From NCBI GenBank assembly GCA_949775045.1, contig OX459101.1, positions 18,996,316 to 19,060,315 on the forward strand: DNA of 64,000 nt, read 5' to 3'. Source of the DNA: Metridium senile. Taxonomy: Eukaryota > Cnidaria > Anthozoa > Actiniaria > Metridiidae. Made by a program: the position numbers and the translations under genes. Shown here in pieces: positions 1 through 10,566 of the stretch (its first letter is position 1; each line of letters begins with the position of its first letter). Under the pieces are notes generated by a model. The model was not told the DNA's origin. It did no database searches and was given only the letters and a program-made list of their open reading frames with translations.

Positions 1-920
1 AATTTGTAGCACCGTAAAAAATGTGAACTTAACTTTACTTAAATAGAAAACTAGCGAGTAAGCTAGTATAGGCTGCATCGGTGTTTGATATAAACGATAG
101 GTAATAGAATGACATTTGTAACACCGTAAAAAATGTGAACTTAACTTTACTTAAATAGAAACTAGCGAGTAAACTAGTATAGGCTGCATCGGTGTTTGAT
201 ATAAACGATAGGTAATATAATGAAATTTGTAACACCGTAAAACATGTCAACTTAACTTTACTTAAATAGAAACTAGCGAGTAAACTAGTATAGGCTGCAT
301 CGGTGTTTGATATAAACGATAGATAATAGAATGACATTTGTAACACCGTAAAAAATGTGAACTTAACTTTACTTAAATAGAAACTAGCGAGTAAACTAGT
401 ATAGGCTGCATCGGTGTTTGATATAATTAAGATTGGTAATAAAATGAAATTTGTAACACCGTAAAACATGTCAACTTAACTTTACTTAAATAGAAACTAG
501 CGAGTAAACTAGTATAGGCTGCATTGGTGTTTGATATAAACGATAGATAATAGAATGAAATTTGTAACACCGTAAAAAATGTTAACTTAACTTTACTTAA
601 ATAGAAACTAGCGAGTAAACTAGTATAGGCTGCATTGGTGTTTGATATAAACGATAGATAATAGAATGAAATTTGTAACACCGTAAAAAATGTGCATGAA
701 CTTAACTTTACTTAAATAGAAACTAGCGAGTAAACTAGTATAGGCTGCATTGGTGTTTGATATAAACGATAGATAATAGAATGAAATTTGTAACAACGTA
801 AAAAATGTGAACTTAACTTTACTTAATTAGAAACTAGCGAGTAAACTAGTATAGGCTGCATTGGTGTTTGATATAAACGATAGGTAATAGAATGAAATTT
901 GTAATAACGCAAAAAATGTT
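1..920. repeat. 111-bp minisatellite array (about 8 units)
   Basis: The core ggctgcat recurs at about 71, 182, 293, 404, 517, 628, 743 and 854, a period of 111-115 bp. The array ends near 945 with a motif (cgtttcgagc ... ccttcgtcggag) that also ends the copies at 11.26-11.87 kb and 55.20-55.35 kb. Inverted copies lie at 6.0-6.3 kb. This looks like a dispersed family carrying internal tandem repeats. Open frames here are by-products of a repeat period divisible by three. Confidence 0.9.
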
Positions 921-944
921 AACTTTTCTGACGCGTTTCGAGCC

Positions 945-1400
945 TTTGAGCCTTCGTCGGAGTAAAAGACTTTATATAATAATTTGTCATGCATGTTACG
1001 GCCAGCTGAGCGGAGATTTTATTTTTGACCAATCAGAGCGCGACTAGCATTTTTGCGACCGGCTCTCCTCCCCAGTTCACTTTTAGCTTGTTATTACACG
1101 GTCGACAAGTTCGCCACCATCCGCCATTCTAATTACTTTTGGAATAAGTGTATACTTGTCTTGTATCTAGCCGAACGTATTATAAACAATATAAGCCGTT
1201 GTATATCTCATACAGATCGGACGCGAATATTGTATATTATTATATAACATATAGTGGTATACCGAGTGATATCAACTAGATAAAAAGCCTATCCTAGTCA
1301 TGAAGATATCATTGATATCGCACATGTGTGATATCACTCTCAACCAATCAACTTTCAAAAAAAAATTTTTTTTTCTTCAATCTGTTATATAATAAACAGA
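945..1400. other. Intergenic, no gene recognised
   Basis: AT-rich sequence with short palindromes around gatatc (1258-1340) and a T-rich run near 1360. A 64-codon open frame at 1053-1247 has no recognisable similarity and is not called. Confidence 0.5.
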
Positions 1401-1402
1401 AC

Positions 1403-1537
1403 ATTACATGGGCGCTTGGAGATATGAATTTTATCTTCTCGTGTTGAAAAGATATCCCACTCATTCGCTGCGCTCACTCGTGGGATATCTTATCAACACT
1501 CGAAGATAAAATTCATATCTCCGCGCGCCCATGTAAT
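1403..1537. mobile_element. Palindromic miniature element (hairpin)
   Basis: The left half starting attacatgggcgc is repeated in reverse complement, ending gcgcccatgtaat, and the arms pair over most of their length around a short centre. Structure is typical of a non-autonomous inverted-repeat transposon. No coding capacity. Confidence 0.75.
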
Positions 1538-1631
1538 ATCCTCTATATACTTATGAAAATACAATGTTATGTCTTTTATATTTTACTAAAATTGTCAAGA
1601 TAAAAGTAAATCTGGTCGAAAACATTCAAGT

Positions 1632-1855
1632 TACAGTGCGAATCAAAAAACCGTGGGCACCAAGAAATATTTTAGAAATCGTTTATTGTTCGTTGAACAA
1701 CTCACAAACAACTCTAACTACAAATTAAAAGATTTATCATGCTACACATCAGTCAAACTTCTTGCGGTGATATAGTTGTTTGTGAGTTGTTCAACGAACA
1801 ATAAACGATTTCTAAAATATTTCTAGGTGACCACGGTTTTTTGATTCGCACTGTA
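1632..1855. mobile_element. Inverted-repeat miniature element
   Basis: Arms of about 80 bp (1632-1715 and 1770-1855) are reverse complements, starting tacagtgcgaatcaaaaaac and ending with its complement. The short interior has no gene. Confidence 0.75.
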
Positions 1856-2067
1856 AAACCTATGGAAATTAGGACGATTTTGTATCTAAAATACAAAATA
1901 CAACCTTCGTCGGTGATTTCTTTTTGTAAAATTCTCATTAATTATTCATAAATTTTATATCAAATAGTACTTACAAGAGTTTGAAGTTGCTATTCCGATA
2001 ATCGTGAGGCCGACCATCCATAGATTAATTGCAATCGGAAGAAACTAGTAAAACCAGATACAGTCGA

Positions 2068-2255
2068 TGAATAAAGGAAGGAAGGAAGGAAGGAAGGAAG
2101 GAAGGAAGGAAGGAAGGAAGGAAGGAAGGAAGGAAGGAAGGAAGGAAGCTACGAAGTAAGAAAAGAAGGGAGGAAAGAAGGGAGCAAGCAACGGAGTAAG
2201 AAAAGAGGTAAGGGAGCAAGCAAGCAGAGAATTACGAAAAGAAGGGAGGAGGGAA
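2068..2255. repeat. (GGAA)n microsatellite, degenerating rightwards
   Basis: About 20 uninterrupted aagg/ggaa tetramers to about 2150, followed by decayed purine-rich repeats. The proline/serine/leucine-rich frame on the minus strand is an artefact of the tetramer. Confidence 0.9.
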
Positions 2256-3000
2256 GGAACAATCGAAGGACATCAATCAAATAAAAATAAATAAATATAA
2301 ACACAACAATCGGTAAAAAAAGTGCAAGGAAGCTTATATTACTCAGTAGAATCGGTTGAATCTCCTACAGGAGTAGTCTGCGAGTGATTACAGCTATACT
2401 GTTTACCGTAACAAAGCGTAATTCATTTGTAGTTAGCCAGAAAACGGTATTAATACCGTCCGAAAAAGTATAGTTTTGTACGGGCGTTTACAATAACTTT
2501 AAACTCTCAGCTACTTCGCGCTTCAGTCCCAAAACGAAATGCTTTTCGGTTCAAAAAGATAATAACAACAAATTAAAATTAAACTCACCATTTTGAATAT
2601 CAAGGTTTTAACGCATGAGATATGTAGTATACTTTTGGAAAGACAAATAAGACGTATTTTTATTTCTGCTTGTCAAAGTATTAACCAAAATTGCATCTGT
2701 TACAACCGACAGATGGCTTGAGAACTGATTGAATTGAATTGAGAAAAAAAAATCACGTCTTTTGAAATTTATAATTAATTATCTTGAAAACTATTGTTTG
2801 GTTGTCAGTGTTTTCAAAGTCATGTGGATAGGCGATGAAAATTTAAAGTAATCGAATATCAAAAATGTAGAAATCGTTGACGAATAATGAACTCGGAGTT
2901 TAACGCTAGTAGTGTATAAAGGAGCATGAATGCACTTGCGAACTTGCTAATTAGGTTACTTATGAGTGTGATGAATGTGTGTGTGAAAGAAATGATTTGT
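2256..3000. other. Intergenic, nothing recognised
   Basis: AT-rich sequence without a convincing frame, hairpin or repeat other than short A/T runs. Confidence 0.4.
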
Positions 3001-3004
3001 GATT

Positions 3005-4090
3005 TTTATCGGTGAGTGCAGTGTTTACAAGTGTTGGTATTGTGATGCTAATTTGCCAACCATTTTCACAATAGATGTCAGTTTACTTTTCTTTGTTCTA
3101 ATAACAATGGTTGGTTGGCAAAACCCTAACAAAATACGTCACTATAGGTGAGCGTAGTGTTTACAAGTGTTGGTAATGTGATGCTAATTTGCCAACCATT
3201 TTCACAATAGATGTTTTACTTTTCTTTGTTCTAATAACAATGGTTGGTTGGCAAAACCATGACAAAATACGTCACTGTACGTCCACCTATATCATAATTA
3301 ACTTGTGTCCCCCACTTGTGTGAAAACGCTAAACAAAAAACTTATTAGACAGTTCGATGTGTAATATGGCTGGATATTTTACGAGTTGAAACTCTGTATT
3401 TTGTGACAAGCCGTTAAGACGAGTGAAATTACAAGAGAACGAGTAATATATCCAGCCGTGTTACACATCAAACTGTATGATAAGTTATTCATAATCCAAC
3501 TATCAGAAAGGTTGGGTTTTGTTCATTTTTTTAAGCGAAAAAGGTAATTTTACTTGAAAGGCTCGCGTTTACTAGCAAAGGAAAACCAGTTTAGTGTCTC
3601 TCTCAAACCAGTTAAACCGGTATAGCGGAGCAAAGTAAAAATATCGCTGTATCAAAATACCAACACTTGTAAACACTACGCTCACCTATAGTGACGTATT
3701 TTGTTATGGTTTTGCCAGCCAACCATTGTTATTAGAACAAATAAAATTACAAAATCTATTGTGAAAATGGTTGGCAAATTAGCATCACAATACCAACACT
3801 TGTAAACACTACGCTCACCTATAGTGACGTACTTTGTTATGGTTTCGCCAACCAACCATTGTTATTAGAACAAATAAAATTACAAAATCTATTGTGAAAA
3901 TGGTTGGCAAATTAGCATCACAATACCAACACTTGCAAACACTACGCTCACCTATAGTGACGTACTTTGTTATGGTTTCGCCAACCAACCATTGTTATTA
4001 GAACAAATAAAATTACAAAATCTATTGTCTAAATGGTTGGCAAATTAGCATTACAATACCATCACTTGTAAACTCTACGCTCACCGACAA
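3005..4090. repeat. ~120-bp minisatellite in head-to-head inverted blocks
   Basis: Two direct units (3009-3290) and about three and a half inverted units (3645-4088) share the core gtgtttacaagtgttggta, an aatttgccaaccatttt stretch and caatggttggttgg. The same unit forms a five-copy array at 30.47-31.12 kb in an RFC1 intron. Between the blocks lies a separate palindrome (3337-3484). Confidence 0.85.
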
Positions 4091-4906
4091 GGAGCTAGTC
4101 TGTACCATTTTTGTTGAGTATGTACTAAAATAAAGTAATATATTATATTTTAAAAATGTGCTTTCCACAATTACTAAAATGTACAATGCAATTTCGACAT
4201 TGTAATGCACTATTTGGGATCAATATTTACAAAAATTCAACCTTCTAGAAACCGGGCCTTAGAAACCGAAAAACTTAGAATGCCATGTTTATTAATAAGT
4301 CCAAGTCTATTAAAACGTATCTGGTTTTTTTGAAAACAGAGGGTTTTTTTCTCCGTTTACGCCTTCCGTCCACAAGTAAACGGCGTTTTCGCTCATCAAA
4401 AAGTGAGGTTTTCGAATACGCTCTCAAGAGTGGAGATTTTTGAAAACGGGGTTTATTGTACATACGTGTGGACGGCGAAAACCGTAGCTTTTAAAATACG
4501 ATGACTTTAAAAGCAGGAAATATGTCTATGCCGCGCTTATGAATTGTATGCAAGCTAGCGTTTTCGAATCGTTTTCGTGTATACGTGTGGACGCGAATAT
4601 TTTTGAATACGACGTTAAAAAAAACATTTTTTAAATACCTGGATACATGTGGACAGGGCCGAAGTCACGTACATCGTAAACTTTTTGTTTAATTATAACA
4701 TTGAGATCATTTCGCTCACGCTAGAAGTTTAATTTTCACACATTTGAAACGAGTAAACGGTTCTGCACGTGAACGCTTGCTAATTGTCACACCTCTCATT
4801 TTGTGCGCGAGTTTTGAAGTGAGCTGTATTTGAATAAATCTACGAGCATTGTGTAACATTAGCTAAAGACACTCGCTTTAAACTTCAAAATACGCGGAGA
4901 ATTACA
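4091..4906. other. Upstream region of the cyclin gene
   Basis: No gene recognised. A stretch around 4330-4640 repeats short motifs (gtgtggacg, gttttcg, aatacg) in both orientations and looks like a decayed inverted-repeat element. The last ~150 bp before the start codon at 4907 should hold the cyclin promoter and 5' untranslated region; no clear TATA box was found. Confidence 0.45.
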
Positions 4907-7900
4907 ATGGAAAGGCCGACTCAGAACACTCCAGAACAAACTCCTATTAATGATAAATCAAGTTTCAGTCGAATTAACGATAATGAATTGATCAAATCTT
5001 GTCCTTCAACGAACTGTGGCTGGGAGTTTGATCTTCTTTGCGCGCCGAGACCTCGTACAAGAACTAGGATAAACGAAAACGGCTTCTTTCAAGAAGACAC
5101 TTCATCGACAGTCGAGAAAAATAAAACAAAAGTTGTTATTGATGTATGTGAAGACTGGGCCGCCGTAGCATCGTATTCGGAGGAGATATTCGCGTATTTG
5201 CATAAGCTAGAAGAGCAGTTTGCTCTTTCGAAAGCATTTCTCGCTCACCAGAATGAAGTGACTTACGAGTCGCGAGCAGCTTTGGTCGATTGGCTAATTC
5301 AGGTACGAAAAATAATGTTTTAAACTCATATCCCATGAGCGAATTGATTAGAAATAAGATTTATTATGAACACTTAGTGTATTTGAACTCACTGCTTCAT
5401 TTGTATAGGGAGTTATGTTGCAGTAAAATTCCCGTAAAATAATAATCTAAGGGGACGACCATTTAACTTTTGAGGGGGGAGTGGGTGATTTCCGATCAGC
5501 AAGAAAAATTTTTTCCAACGTCTTGGTGGACAGGATATTTTTTTTCCTTCTCAATGCTCTGCAGGATATTTATTTCTTAACTTTGCAACATTTTTTTCTC
5601 CCCTTACAATAGTGGGGAATTTTCTTTTTTTTTTTTTTCCATTTGTGCTGCACGAAATGTTTTTCGGACCTTCGGACCGTGCAGGAAATTTATTTTCAAA
5701 ATCACCCACCCCCACCCCCTCAAAAGTTAAATGGTCGACCCCTAAAAAAGTCAAGCGTTCACGATTCGAGTTTCCTCACTGTAATTCTATAATTCTTGAA
5801 TAGAATTTTCATAACGAAATCATCATGATTTTGTTAGCATATATTGCCTTATTCAGTTAGAAATAAATAGATGTTATTTTAATTTCGTCAAAACCTGAAA
5901 ACAATTTTGCATTTTTTTAGCAATATTCATTTGTGCAAATAAATGCGAATCTCTTTTTTATTACTTTAATGGCTTTCTCAGCGATCTTAATCAGTCTTAA
6001 TCATAACCAGTAGTCATCAATTTTATATCAAACACCGACGCAGCCTATACTAGCTAGTTTAGTAGCTAGTTTTATGATCATTTAAGTAAAGTTAAATTAA
6101 CATTTTTTACGGTGTTACAAATTTCATTCTATTACCTATTGTTTATATCAAATACCGACGCAGCCTAGCTATACTAGTTTACTGGCTAAATTAAGTTAAC
6201 AATTTTTACGGTGTTACAAATTTCATTCTCAGATTACCTATTGTTTATATCAAACACCGACGCAGCCTATACTAGAGTACAAATACTAAAAGTGTGCAAC
6301 ATAAATACCACTAAATACTGCTAAATTATGCAAATTCCTTTGTTCTCTATTGTTTGATCAACACTATTTAGTGGTAAATAGTACAAAGTATTGCACACTT
6401 TTAGTGTTTGTACTCTAGTTTACTCGCTAGTTTACCATCACCACCATCATCACCACTATCATCATCGCTACCATCACCATCATCATCATCATGCATCATT
6501 ATCATTATCATTCCGTTCACTTGTTCTCCTAGGTCCACGAGTTCTACAACTTCCCACTGGATTGCCTCTACCTCATGATCAGCCTGCTAGACCGCTACAT
6601 GAGCCTGCATTACGTACCGCTGACTAGTTTCCAGCTCCTTGGCATGGCGTGTCTACTGGTGGCGTGTAAATACGAAGACCGCTTCGTACCCCGACACTGC
6701 GAACTCGTCAACATGGCCGACAAGGCTTTCTCCGCTACAGAACTCACTCAAATGGAGAAGTCTTTATTGGAGACATTGAACTACAATCTCTACCTACCCC
6801 TCCCCAGTCACTTTTTACGTCGTTTGGCTAGAGCGTCGTTCTGTGACGCGGACACATACACATTGGCGAAATTCTTTCTAGAAATTTCTACACTTGATTT
6901 GGTACTTGTCACATACAAGCCTTCTCTAGTGGCTGCGTCCGCGTTCTGTTTGGCCAGAAGTCTTGCTTTGGAAAATGAGGAATTGTCCGACTCGTTACCA
7001 GGTTCTATGTACTCTCTCGACCAACTTCGACCGTGTGTTATTGGTATTGCTAAAGTCTTGAAGACCATTGGGTCTTTAGGATGTAAGGTATGTATGATCA
7101 TAAATATCAAGATTTTATTTTCATTTTTTTATAGATATAGTGTCTGCGCTCTATAATTAACACATTATAATTCAACAACAAATTTTCCTCCGCTCTCATT
7201 GGTCGAAGGGCGATCACGTGACGTGATAGTGCCCGCCGCGGAGGGATACTATCAGCGCATAGTGCCCGCTGAGCTTTTCGTCCGCTTCGGAAAATTTTGT
7301 TGTTGAATAATAAAAACAATAGAGCAGTTAAAATCTCGGGCATTATGCTGTGACAGTTAATTGCCCTTGGAAACTGGATGTTCCTCAAAACTTCATAGTC
7401 GTTCTCGGGCGACTATTTGTTTTTCTGAACATCCAGTTTCCGCAGGCAACTATCACAGCATAATGCCCTCGATTCAACTACTCTATTGTTTATAAATTAA
7501 CAATTTGATTGTATTTCATGGATATAGTGTCTGCGCTCTATTCCACAGTAGCAATTTGATTGTATTTCATGGATATAGTGTCTGCGCTCTATTCCACAGT
7601 AGCAATTTGATTCTATTTAATGGATATAGTGTTTGTGCTCTATTCCACAGTAGCAATTTGATTCTATTTCATAGATATAGTGTTTGCGCTCTATTCCACA
7701 GTAGCAATTTGATTCTATTTCATGGATATAGTGTTTGCGCTCTATTCCACAGTAGCAATTTGATTCTATCTCATGGATATAGTGTTTGCGCTCTATTCCA
7801 CAGTAGCAATTTTATTTTATTTCATGGATATATAGTGTTTGCGCTCTAATCCACAGTAGCAATATTTGACTGTAATTTGTAATTTCCTCACGATTGTATT

Positions 7901-8015
7901 TATTACCTATTTATCATTGCAGGGTGTGACTCAGAAGTACAGCAGACTGGGGATCAACTCTGGTGTTATTACACACCTAACCCAAACTCCCTTAGTCAGC
8001 AATCTGCTGTCATGA
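4907..8015 (+). CDS. Divergent G2/mitotic B-type-like cyclin, 3 coding exons, 347 aa
   Basis: Exons 4907-5302, 6533-7087 and 7923-8015 join in phase 0 (cag|gtacga, ctcctag|gtc, aag|gtatgt, ttgcag|ggt). The predicted protein has an N-terminal region without an obvious RxxL destruction box or KEN motif. The first cyclin box runs from about residue 95 to 230: RAALVDWLIQV matches the MRAILVDWL helix of B cyclins, then LLDRYMS, LLVACKYED, and MEKSLLETLNYNLYLPLPSHFLRR. The second box contains TLAKFFLEISTLD and VAASAFCLARSLAL, as in B cyclins. The tail QKYSRLGI resembles the KYSSSKH end of cyclin B. B cyclins activate CDK1 at mitosis. The subtype (B, B3 or cyclin-O-like) is not certain. Intron 1 carries several miniature elements and intron 2 a 53-bp minisatellite. 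Confidence 0.92.
5451..5742. mobile_element. Inverted-repeat miniature element in cyclin intron 1
   Basis: Ends ggggacgaccatttaacttt and its near-complement pair over ~30 bp. Flanked by TAA on both sides (5448-5450 and 5743-5745), the three-base duplication expected of Harbinger/PIF-type elements. The superfamily is inference from the duplication and G-rich ends. Confidence 0.75.
6010..6274. repeat. Inverted copies of the 111-bp minisatellite family
   Basis: Reverse complement of the unit at 1-920 (tttatatcaaacaccgacgc ... ggtgttacaaatttcattct), about 2.5 degenerate units, in cyclin intron 1. The array resumes at 6416 after the inserted element at 6275-6415. Confidence 0.85.
6275..6415. mobile_element. 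141-bp TA-flanked miniature element, family A copy 1
   Basis: Terminal inverted repeats gagtacaaatactaaaagtg / complement, flanked by TA on both sides. Inserted into the 111-bp repeat sequence (actagtttactcgctag is the uninterrupted target). A second copy with the same ends lies at 47309-47459. Confidence 0.85.
7166..7312. mobile_element. Palindromic element in cyclin intron 2
   Basis: Ends ttataattcaacaacaaatt and its complement near 7312. GC-richer centre. No coding capacity. Confidence 0.65.
7316..7490. mobile_element. Palindromic element in cyclin intron 2
   Basis: Arms starting acaatagagcagttaaaatc and ending with the degenerate complement (...gattcaactactctattgtt) pair over about 80 bp each. 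It sits directly beside the previous palindrome. Confidence 0.7.
7505..7870. repeat. 53-bp minisatellite (about 7 units) in cyclin intron 2
   Basis: Repeats of catggatatagtgtctgcgc ... ctattccacagtagcaattt with few changes. A related single unit at ~7130 overlaps the beginning of intron 2. The 114-codon open frame across it is a repeat artefact. Confidence 0.9.
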
Positions 8016-8131
8016 CAACAAGCATCTAACAGGAAGTACATGCATACATCGTGAAATGGGTGTCGCACTTCTCAAGTCAACACTTGCGTGAAACTAAGTC
8101 AAGTTGGTAGTCTCCGAAGCGACGACGCTTC

Positions 8132-8137
8132 AATAAA
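8132..8137 (+). promoter_or_regulatory. Poly(A) signal of the cyclin gene
   Basis: AATAAA 117 bp after the cyclin stop codon (8013-8015), a normal distance for an animal 3' untranslated region. Confidence 0.6.
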
Positions 8138-8430
8138 ACCAAATTTAACACAGGGTTGTAAATAGAACTAAAAGAATTGAAAATCACGAAAGCAAATAAA
8201 CTATCTAAGAAAAGAATTAACTTGTAGCTGTTGAAGGTACTGGTCCCAGGCGATGTACTCGGGGAGTAAAATGACGGGGGGTTCCGACGGAACTTCATAT
8301 TACAACACCCCCCCCCCCCTCCCCCAAAAAAAATACTCAAACCAGAAATTTTACACCCAAAAAAATACATGGCATTCAAATTTCGAACCCAAAAAAATAC
8401 AAGACCTAATTACCTCAAAACTGATTACTT

Positions 8431-9582
8431 AAGGTGTTTCCCAGAAGTTTTTCTAATGACCACACTTCCCATTTTTCATTTAGCGAATTGATCAATTATC
8501 CCTATAATCTGATCAAGATGCAGGCAGCATGGTCGAGTGGGCAGAGCGTCGGTCTCGCAATCCGGTGGTGCCGGGTTCGAGTCCCCGCTCTGTCCACTAG
8601 CTGAGACTGTATTTGTCCCGATTTCGATTAGGTCAAATTCAGTCTCTCTAAATAGCCAACTGGTTTGCCTCCTTGCCAGTTGGGATTCTTATCTGAGGGC
8701 CGGGTGGGATTCTTACCTGCGGGCCATTATGAAAACTACCGGGTAACCGGTAATAATGTTACCCTAATAAAGACGGGGTTTTTTTTTATTTTTTTTATTT
8801 TGCACCAGATACAAAGCATAGCTATAGATTGAAGTTTTGATTAATGTCAATTGCAACTCAATTGGTGTTGCTATGACAACTTAAATTAACGTGAAACAAA
8901 AGATGGTGGAAATAAGTTTTCTAAAATATCTCGCATTTTGGATGAGCTTCAGAAAAATGACTATATAGGTGATAAACTTCACATTCATGCGCTATTATTC
9001 TGACCATAGTTAGAGTGTTTGATTAGAGCGATTTTGCAAATTATTCAAAATCACTCTTATCACTGTCTGATTAACAGTGCATGAATGTGACGTTTAATGG
9101 CTATATATAACCTCTAGTTATTTTTCTGAAGCTCATCGAAAATGCGAGATATTTTAGAAATACTTATTTCCGCCATCTTTGTTTTATTTTGCCATAGCGA
9201 CACCAATTGAATTGAAATACACCTACTTGCAGTAAGGTTGTCATACAAAAATATACATTTGTTATAAAGAAAATAGAACATTTGTGATTTAGTACGATAG
9301 GAATTGATTAAAAGACAAAAGAAAATCACTCAAGCTGAACTCTCTCTTTTGTCTTTTAATTATTCCTTTCGCACTAAATCACAAATGTTCTATTTTCTTT
9401 GTGACAAATGTTCTATTTTGTATGACAACCTTACTGCAAGTAGGTGTATAACTCAAACATTCCATCTATGCTTTGTATCTGGTGCAAAATATATATTGAT
9501 CAGACCAGGGAAAGTTGATCATTTCGCTAAATGAAAATGCATGGGAAGTGTGGTCAATAAAAAACTAGTGGGAAACACCTTA
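8431..9582. mobile_element. 1.15-kb nested foldback element
   Basis: Outer arms (aaggtgtttcccag ... at 8431 and its complement ending near 9582) and inner arms (ttttgcaccagatacaaagc at 8799, complement near 9490; ctaaaatatctcgcatttt at 8921, complement near 9150) make a multi-level hairpin. A SINE (8524-8790) is inserted between the left outer and inner arms. A smaller palindrome around 9325-9355 occupies the right arm. No transposase frame was found. Confidence 0.7.
8524..8790 (+). mobile_element. tRNA-derived SINE, copy 1
   Basis: The head resembles a tRNA: A-box tggtcgagtgg, B-box ggttcgagtcc, and a cloverleaf-sized spacing (about 8526-8598). It is followed by a non-tRNA body (ccaactggtttgcctccttg, gggattcttatctg) shared with the copy at 32.43 kb, then a T/A-rich tail. 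The tRNA-like part lacks a clean acceptor stem, so it is a retroposon, not a working tRNA gene. Confidence 0.85.
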
Positions 9583-9751
9583 AACAGGCTCTTCTAATGA
9601 GTGATTTTCAAACTAATACTTTTCTAATACACGGATTGAAACAAAAATTGAACTCCGAGATGTGGAAACCCCAAAAATACGCGTTTCTTTTTAAGACCTA
9701 AAAAATACGTGGCAGGTCTCTTGGCCCAAAAAAATACCAAGAACGAAAATT

Positions 9752-9900
9752 GACCCTTTTAATAAGTCCCGAAGTGTTGTTTTCCGCGCTTGACGTCAAA
9801 TTTATTCTTTTGAAATTTGTATAATATGAAAGGAATTGAAAAGAATAAATTTGACGTCAAGCGCGGAAAACACAACACTACGGGACTTATTAAAAGGGTC
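9752..9900. mobile_element. 149-bp near-perfect palindrome
   Basis: Arms of about 60 bp (gacccttttaataagtcccg at the left, complement at the right) contain gacgtcaaatttattc. Miniature inverted-repeat element without genes. Confidence 0.8.
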
Positions 9901-10197
9901 TAAATGGGAAACAAAACGGGAAATTGAAAGTAACACAGCACCAGTCGAAAGCTACGTTTTGGTTGGCCCCCTAATACAGTACCGCTATTGTTTAGTTTAG
10001 GGCAATTGTTTGGAAATACTCTGTTTTTTTTTTTAAACCAATCCTAAACGATGTTTCGATTTGGTGCCGACTGTCTCGAAATTGAAATAGTGGTCGCTTA
10101 CGGGAGACGGTCGCTTACGGGAGACGGTCGCTTAGGAGAGTGGTTGTTCAGAGAGAGTCAACTGTAATTATAACACGTTATATTCTCTTGTTTGAAT
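9901..10197. other. Spacer between the cyclin and RFC1 genes
   Basis: Contains three copies of a short motif (ggtcgcttacgggaga, 10091-10135). No gene recognised. A TTTATT at 10198-10203 reads AATAAA on the minus strand and may be the RFC1 poly(A) signal, 365 bp past its stop. Confidence 0.45.
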
Positions 10198-10264
10198 TTT
10201 ATTACCAAAATCTAGAGAAACCTTCAATATACAAAACAACAACCTATATGAGGACATTAAAGTC

Positions 10265-10562
10265 AGTCATGTTACGTCGTGCGAGATCATGTCACTTCAT
10301 GTCACGATGTATCAGATCATGTCACTACATGTCAGATCATGTCACCTTATATGTCAGATCATGTCACTTTATGTCAGATCATGTCACGTTATGTCAGATC
10401 ATGCCACTATATGTTAGATCATGCCACGTGATGTCAGATCAAGTCACTTTATGTCATCTTAAAGTCACGTTATGTCAGATCATGTCACCATAACGTCAGA
10501 TCATGTCAGATCAAGTCACGCTATGTCAGACCATGTCACGTTATGTCACGCAACGTCATGTT
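10265..10562 (-). repeat. ~20-bp tandem repeat in the presumed RFC1 3' untranslated region
   Basis: About 14 degenerate copies of atgtcagatcatgtcacttt directly downstream of the RFC1 stop codon (10567-10569). If the AATAAA at 10203-10198 (minus) is used, the array is transcribed in RFC1 mRNA. Confidence 0.8.
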
Positions 10563-10566
10563 AATG

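Noticed and set aside
35..681. Repetitive minus-strand proteins of 84 and 144 aa
   Set aside because: The 111-bp unit is a multiple of three, so a frame stays open by chance; the same happens at 11286-11789 without any conserved protein.
7505..7870. CRISPR-like regular repeat
   Set aside because: The 53-bp units are contiguous with no unique spacers, in an intron of an animal gene. The same argument removes the 70-bp ELP6 repeat and the 54/70-bp array at 53.7 kb.
8526..8598. Functional tRNA gene
   Set aside because: A and B boxes are present, but the acceptor stem does not pair cleanly and the SINE body follows directly; two other copies share the body or head.
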